Positions 12,848 to 14,288 of a stretch of DNA of 14,288 nucleotides are shown here, piece after piece; position 1 is the stretch's first letter, and the number at the start of each line of letters is the position of its first letter. The notes under the pieces are model-generated. The model ran no database searches, was not told where the DNA came from, and saw nothing but the letters and a program-made list of their open reading frames with translations. Source of the DNA: Candidatus Omnitrophota bacterium (lineage in GTDB: Bacteria; Omnitrophota; Gorgyraeia; Gygaellales; Profunditerraquicolaceae); contig JAQTMD010000017.1 in the NCBI GenBank assembly GCA_028714595.1, forward strand, positions 1 through 14,288. Direction: 5' to 3'. A program made the position numbers and the translations under genes.

Positions 12848-14133
12848 GCAAAAAGATCAAGAGACTGCGCAGTTTTAACGCACAGCTGCGCGCCGTCAAC
12901 GAACAGCTCAAAGCCGAGATCGCCCACGGCGAGCAGGCGGAAGAGCAGCTCAAGGCCGCCTACCAGCGCCTGTCCGATATCATCGAGTTCCTTCCCGACG
13001 CGATGTTCGTCATCGACCAGGATAAGCGCGTCATCGCCTGGAACCGGGCGATCGAAGAGATGACCGGCATCAGAAAAGAGGACATCATCGGTCAGGGCGA
13101 CTACGCGTATGCGATCCCGTTCTATGGAAAGCCCCGGCCGGTCCTCATCGACCTGGTCGGCATGCACGATAAGGAGATCGAGGCGAAATACACCTATGTC
13201 AGGAGAGAGAAAGAGGCGCTCTACGCCGAGGTCTTCGTGCCGCTGGTCTACTCCGGCAAGGGAGCATTCCTGTGGGTCAAGGCGTCTCCCCTCTATGACA
13301 GCCAGCGTAACGTCGTCGGCGCAATGGAGACGATCCGGGACATTACCGAGCGCAAGGAAACCGAGGCGATCCTGCGTAAAGACAAGGAGAGCTTTGAACG
13401 CCTGACCAAGGAGCGCACCGAACAGCTGCTGCGCGTCCAGAAGGAACTGGCGGACGCCAAGCATCTTTCCGAGATCGGCTCGCTTGCGGCCACGGTAGCC
13501 CATGAACTTCGCAATCCCCTGGCGGCGATCCGCACCGCGGCATACAACATCGGCAAGAAAAGCCGTAACCGCTCCCTCAAACGCCATCTGGAGAACATCG
13601 AAAAGAAAGTGATCGAGAGCGACCAGATCATCAACAATCTCCTGAGTTATTCGCGGATCAGGGTGCCGCATTTTGCCGAGGTCCGGATCCACGAGGTCTT
13701 GAACGAGTGCATCGCGCACGCAAAAGACCGGTTCCGCAAGTGGAAGGTCGCGGTGAACAAGAAGTGCACCTGTGCCAGGCGCGATACCATCAAGGCCGAC
13801 GCCCTGCAGATCAAGGAGCTGTTCGACAATCTCCTGAACAACGCGTTCGAGTCACTGCCCGAAAAGCGGGGCAGGATCACCATCCGCGCCCAGTACGATC
13901 CGCGCAGCAACTTCACCATAACGTTCGAGGATACCGGCGCCGGCATTGCATCCGAAGACATGAAGCACCTCATGCAGCCGTTTTTCACCACGAAGTCCAA
14001 AGGTACGGGCCTGGGCCTGGCCGTCTGCCACCAGCTCGTCAGACTCCATGAGGGGACACTGACGATCTCAAGCGAGGTGGGCAAAGGCACGACGGTTACG
14101 GTGCTCCTGCCCTGCGGACATGCGCTCAAATGA
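12844..14133 (+). CDS. Soluble PAS-domain sensor histidine kinase
   Basis: A 429-residue cytoplasmic kinase with no membrane segment or signal peptide. An N-terminal coiled coil (residues 1-45) leads to a PAS domain (about 43-170, ending ETIRDITERK), which would sense an internal signal or ligand. A second helical linker (171-208) precedes the HisKA domain with phosphorylated H220 in VAHELRNPLAAIR. The ATPase domain shows the N box FDNLLNNAFES (328-338), G1 DTGAGI (363-368), F box PFFTTK (379-384) and G2 GTGLGLAV (387-394); all catalytic landmarks are intact. Its start overlaps the preceding regulator's stop (ATGA) and its stop overlaps the following receiver's start in the same way. It could phosphorylate both neighbours, and possibly the receivers at 8483-8845 and 10908-12104. 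No heme or metal ligand in the PAS domain can be assigned. Confidence 0.95.
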   Translation: MSKKIKRLRSFNAQLRAVNEQLKAEIAHGEQAEEQLKAAYQRLSDIIEFLPDAMFVIDQDKRVIAWNRAIEEMTGIRKEDIIGQGDYAYAIPFYGKPRPVLIDLVGMHDKEIEAKYTYVRREKEALYAEVFVPLVYSGKGAFLWVKASPLYDSQRNVVGAMETIRDITERKETEAILRKDKESFERLTKERTEQLLRVQKELADAKHLSEIGSLAATVAHELRNPLAAIRTAAYNIGKKSRNRSLKRHLENIEKKVIESDQIINNLLSYSRIRVPHFAEVRIHEVLNECIAHAKDRFRKWKVAVNKKCTCARRDTIKADALQIKELFDNLLNNAFESLPEKRGRITIRAQYDPRSNFTITFEDTGAGIASEDMKHLMQPFFTTKSKGTGLGLAVCHQLVRLHEGTLTISSEVGKGTTVTVLLPCGHALK

Positions 14134-14288
14134 AAAAAAAGATCCTGATTGTCGATGATGAAGAAGAGATCTGCGAAGAGCTCGCCGAGATACTCGAAAA
14201 CGAAGGCTATGCCGTGCAGACGGTCTTTGACGGCATACGGGCGGCCCGGCTGATCGAAAAGCGTCCCTACTGCCTGGTCCTGCTCGAT
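14130..14288 (+). CDS. Response regulator receiver, truncated by window end
   Basis: The first 53 residues of a receiver-domain protein, open to the window edge. MKKKILIVDDEEE gives the acidic pair D9/D10, and the last visible residue, D53 in LVLLD, is the phosphoacceptor position. The ATG overlaps the kinase stop as ATGA, so it belongs to the same operon. Whether it is a single-domain receiver or carries an output domain cannot be seen. Confidence 0.9.
   Translation, partial: MKKKILIVDDEEEICEELAEILENEGYAVQTVFDGIRAARLIEKRPYCLVLLD

Noticed and set aside
12658..13719. Minus-strand open frame of 353 codons over the kinase gene
   Set aside because: It is antisense to a histidine kinase with complete motifs; the product is Asp/Leu/Val-rich shadow sequence.

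Overview
The window reads as chromosomal DNA from an uncultured, probably anaerobic, Gram-negative-type bacterium. Genes are tightly packed, stop/start overlaps are frequent and coding DNA is moderately G+C-rich. The glycerol gene set is the one I associate with Thermotoga and clostridia, while the signalling genes look like those of candidate phyla such as Omnitrophota or of deltaproteobacteria. No rRNA or other taxonomic marker is present, so this placement is a weak inference. I see no tRNA, rRNA, CRISPR array or transposase. No gene-free stretch exceeds about 260 bases.

Layout. Bases 1-172 hold no convincing gene, only a small inverted repeat. Bases 197-1036 encode an unrecognised protein in clearly A+T-rich DNA, probably acquired. 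A structured palindromic element (1085-1261) follows, then a MarC-family membrane protein (1298-1900). A convergent ORF6N-domain protein (1905-2414, minus strand) comes next. A second element with the same termini (2521-2654) ends one base before the ribosome binding site of the glycerol kinase gene.

Bases 2667-6953 form a glycerol catabolic operon: glycerol kinase, a GlpA-like FAD dehydrogenase with a C-terminal [2Fe-2S] domain, a FAD/NAD pyridine nucleotide-disulfide-type oxidoreductase, and a small DUF1667 protein with a four-cysteine iron-sulfur pattern. Together they would convert glycerol to glycerol-3-phosphate and then to dihydroxyacetone phosphate, passing electrons probably to NAD+. 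Glucose-6-phosphate isomerase (6988-8460) follows with its own extended -10 promoter, so triose units could feed sugar synthesis. A stand-alone response regulator receiver (8483-8845) is probably translationally coupled to it, and a hairpin terminator ends the unit.

An MFS exporter (8918-10198, plus) and a LysE-family exporter (10181-10810, minus) overlap at their 3' ends. Divergent from lysE is a signalling operon (10908 to the window end). It encodes a REC-GGDEF protein with a C-terminal MshEN-like module (c-di-GMP synthesis and possibly sensing), a REC-AraC transcription regulator, a soluble PAS histidine kinase, and a further receiver protein cut by the window edge just at its phosphoacceptor aspartate. 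The last three are joined by ATGA overlaps, so one kinase probably serves several receivers.

The main points for follow-up are the nested palindromic elements at 1085-1261 and 2521-2654, the composition of the glycerol-3-phosphate dehydrogenase module, and the GGDEF/MshEN fusion.
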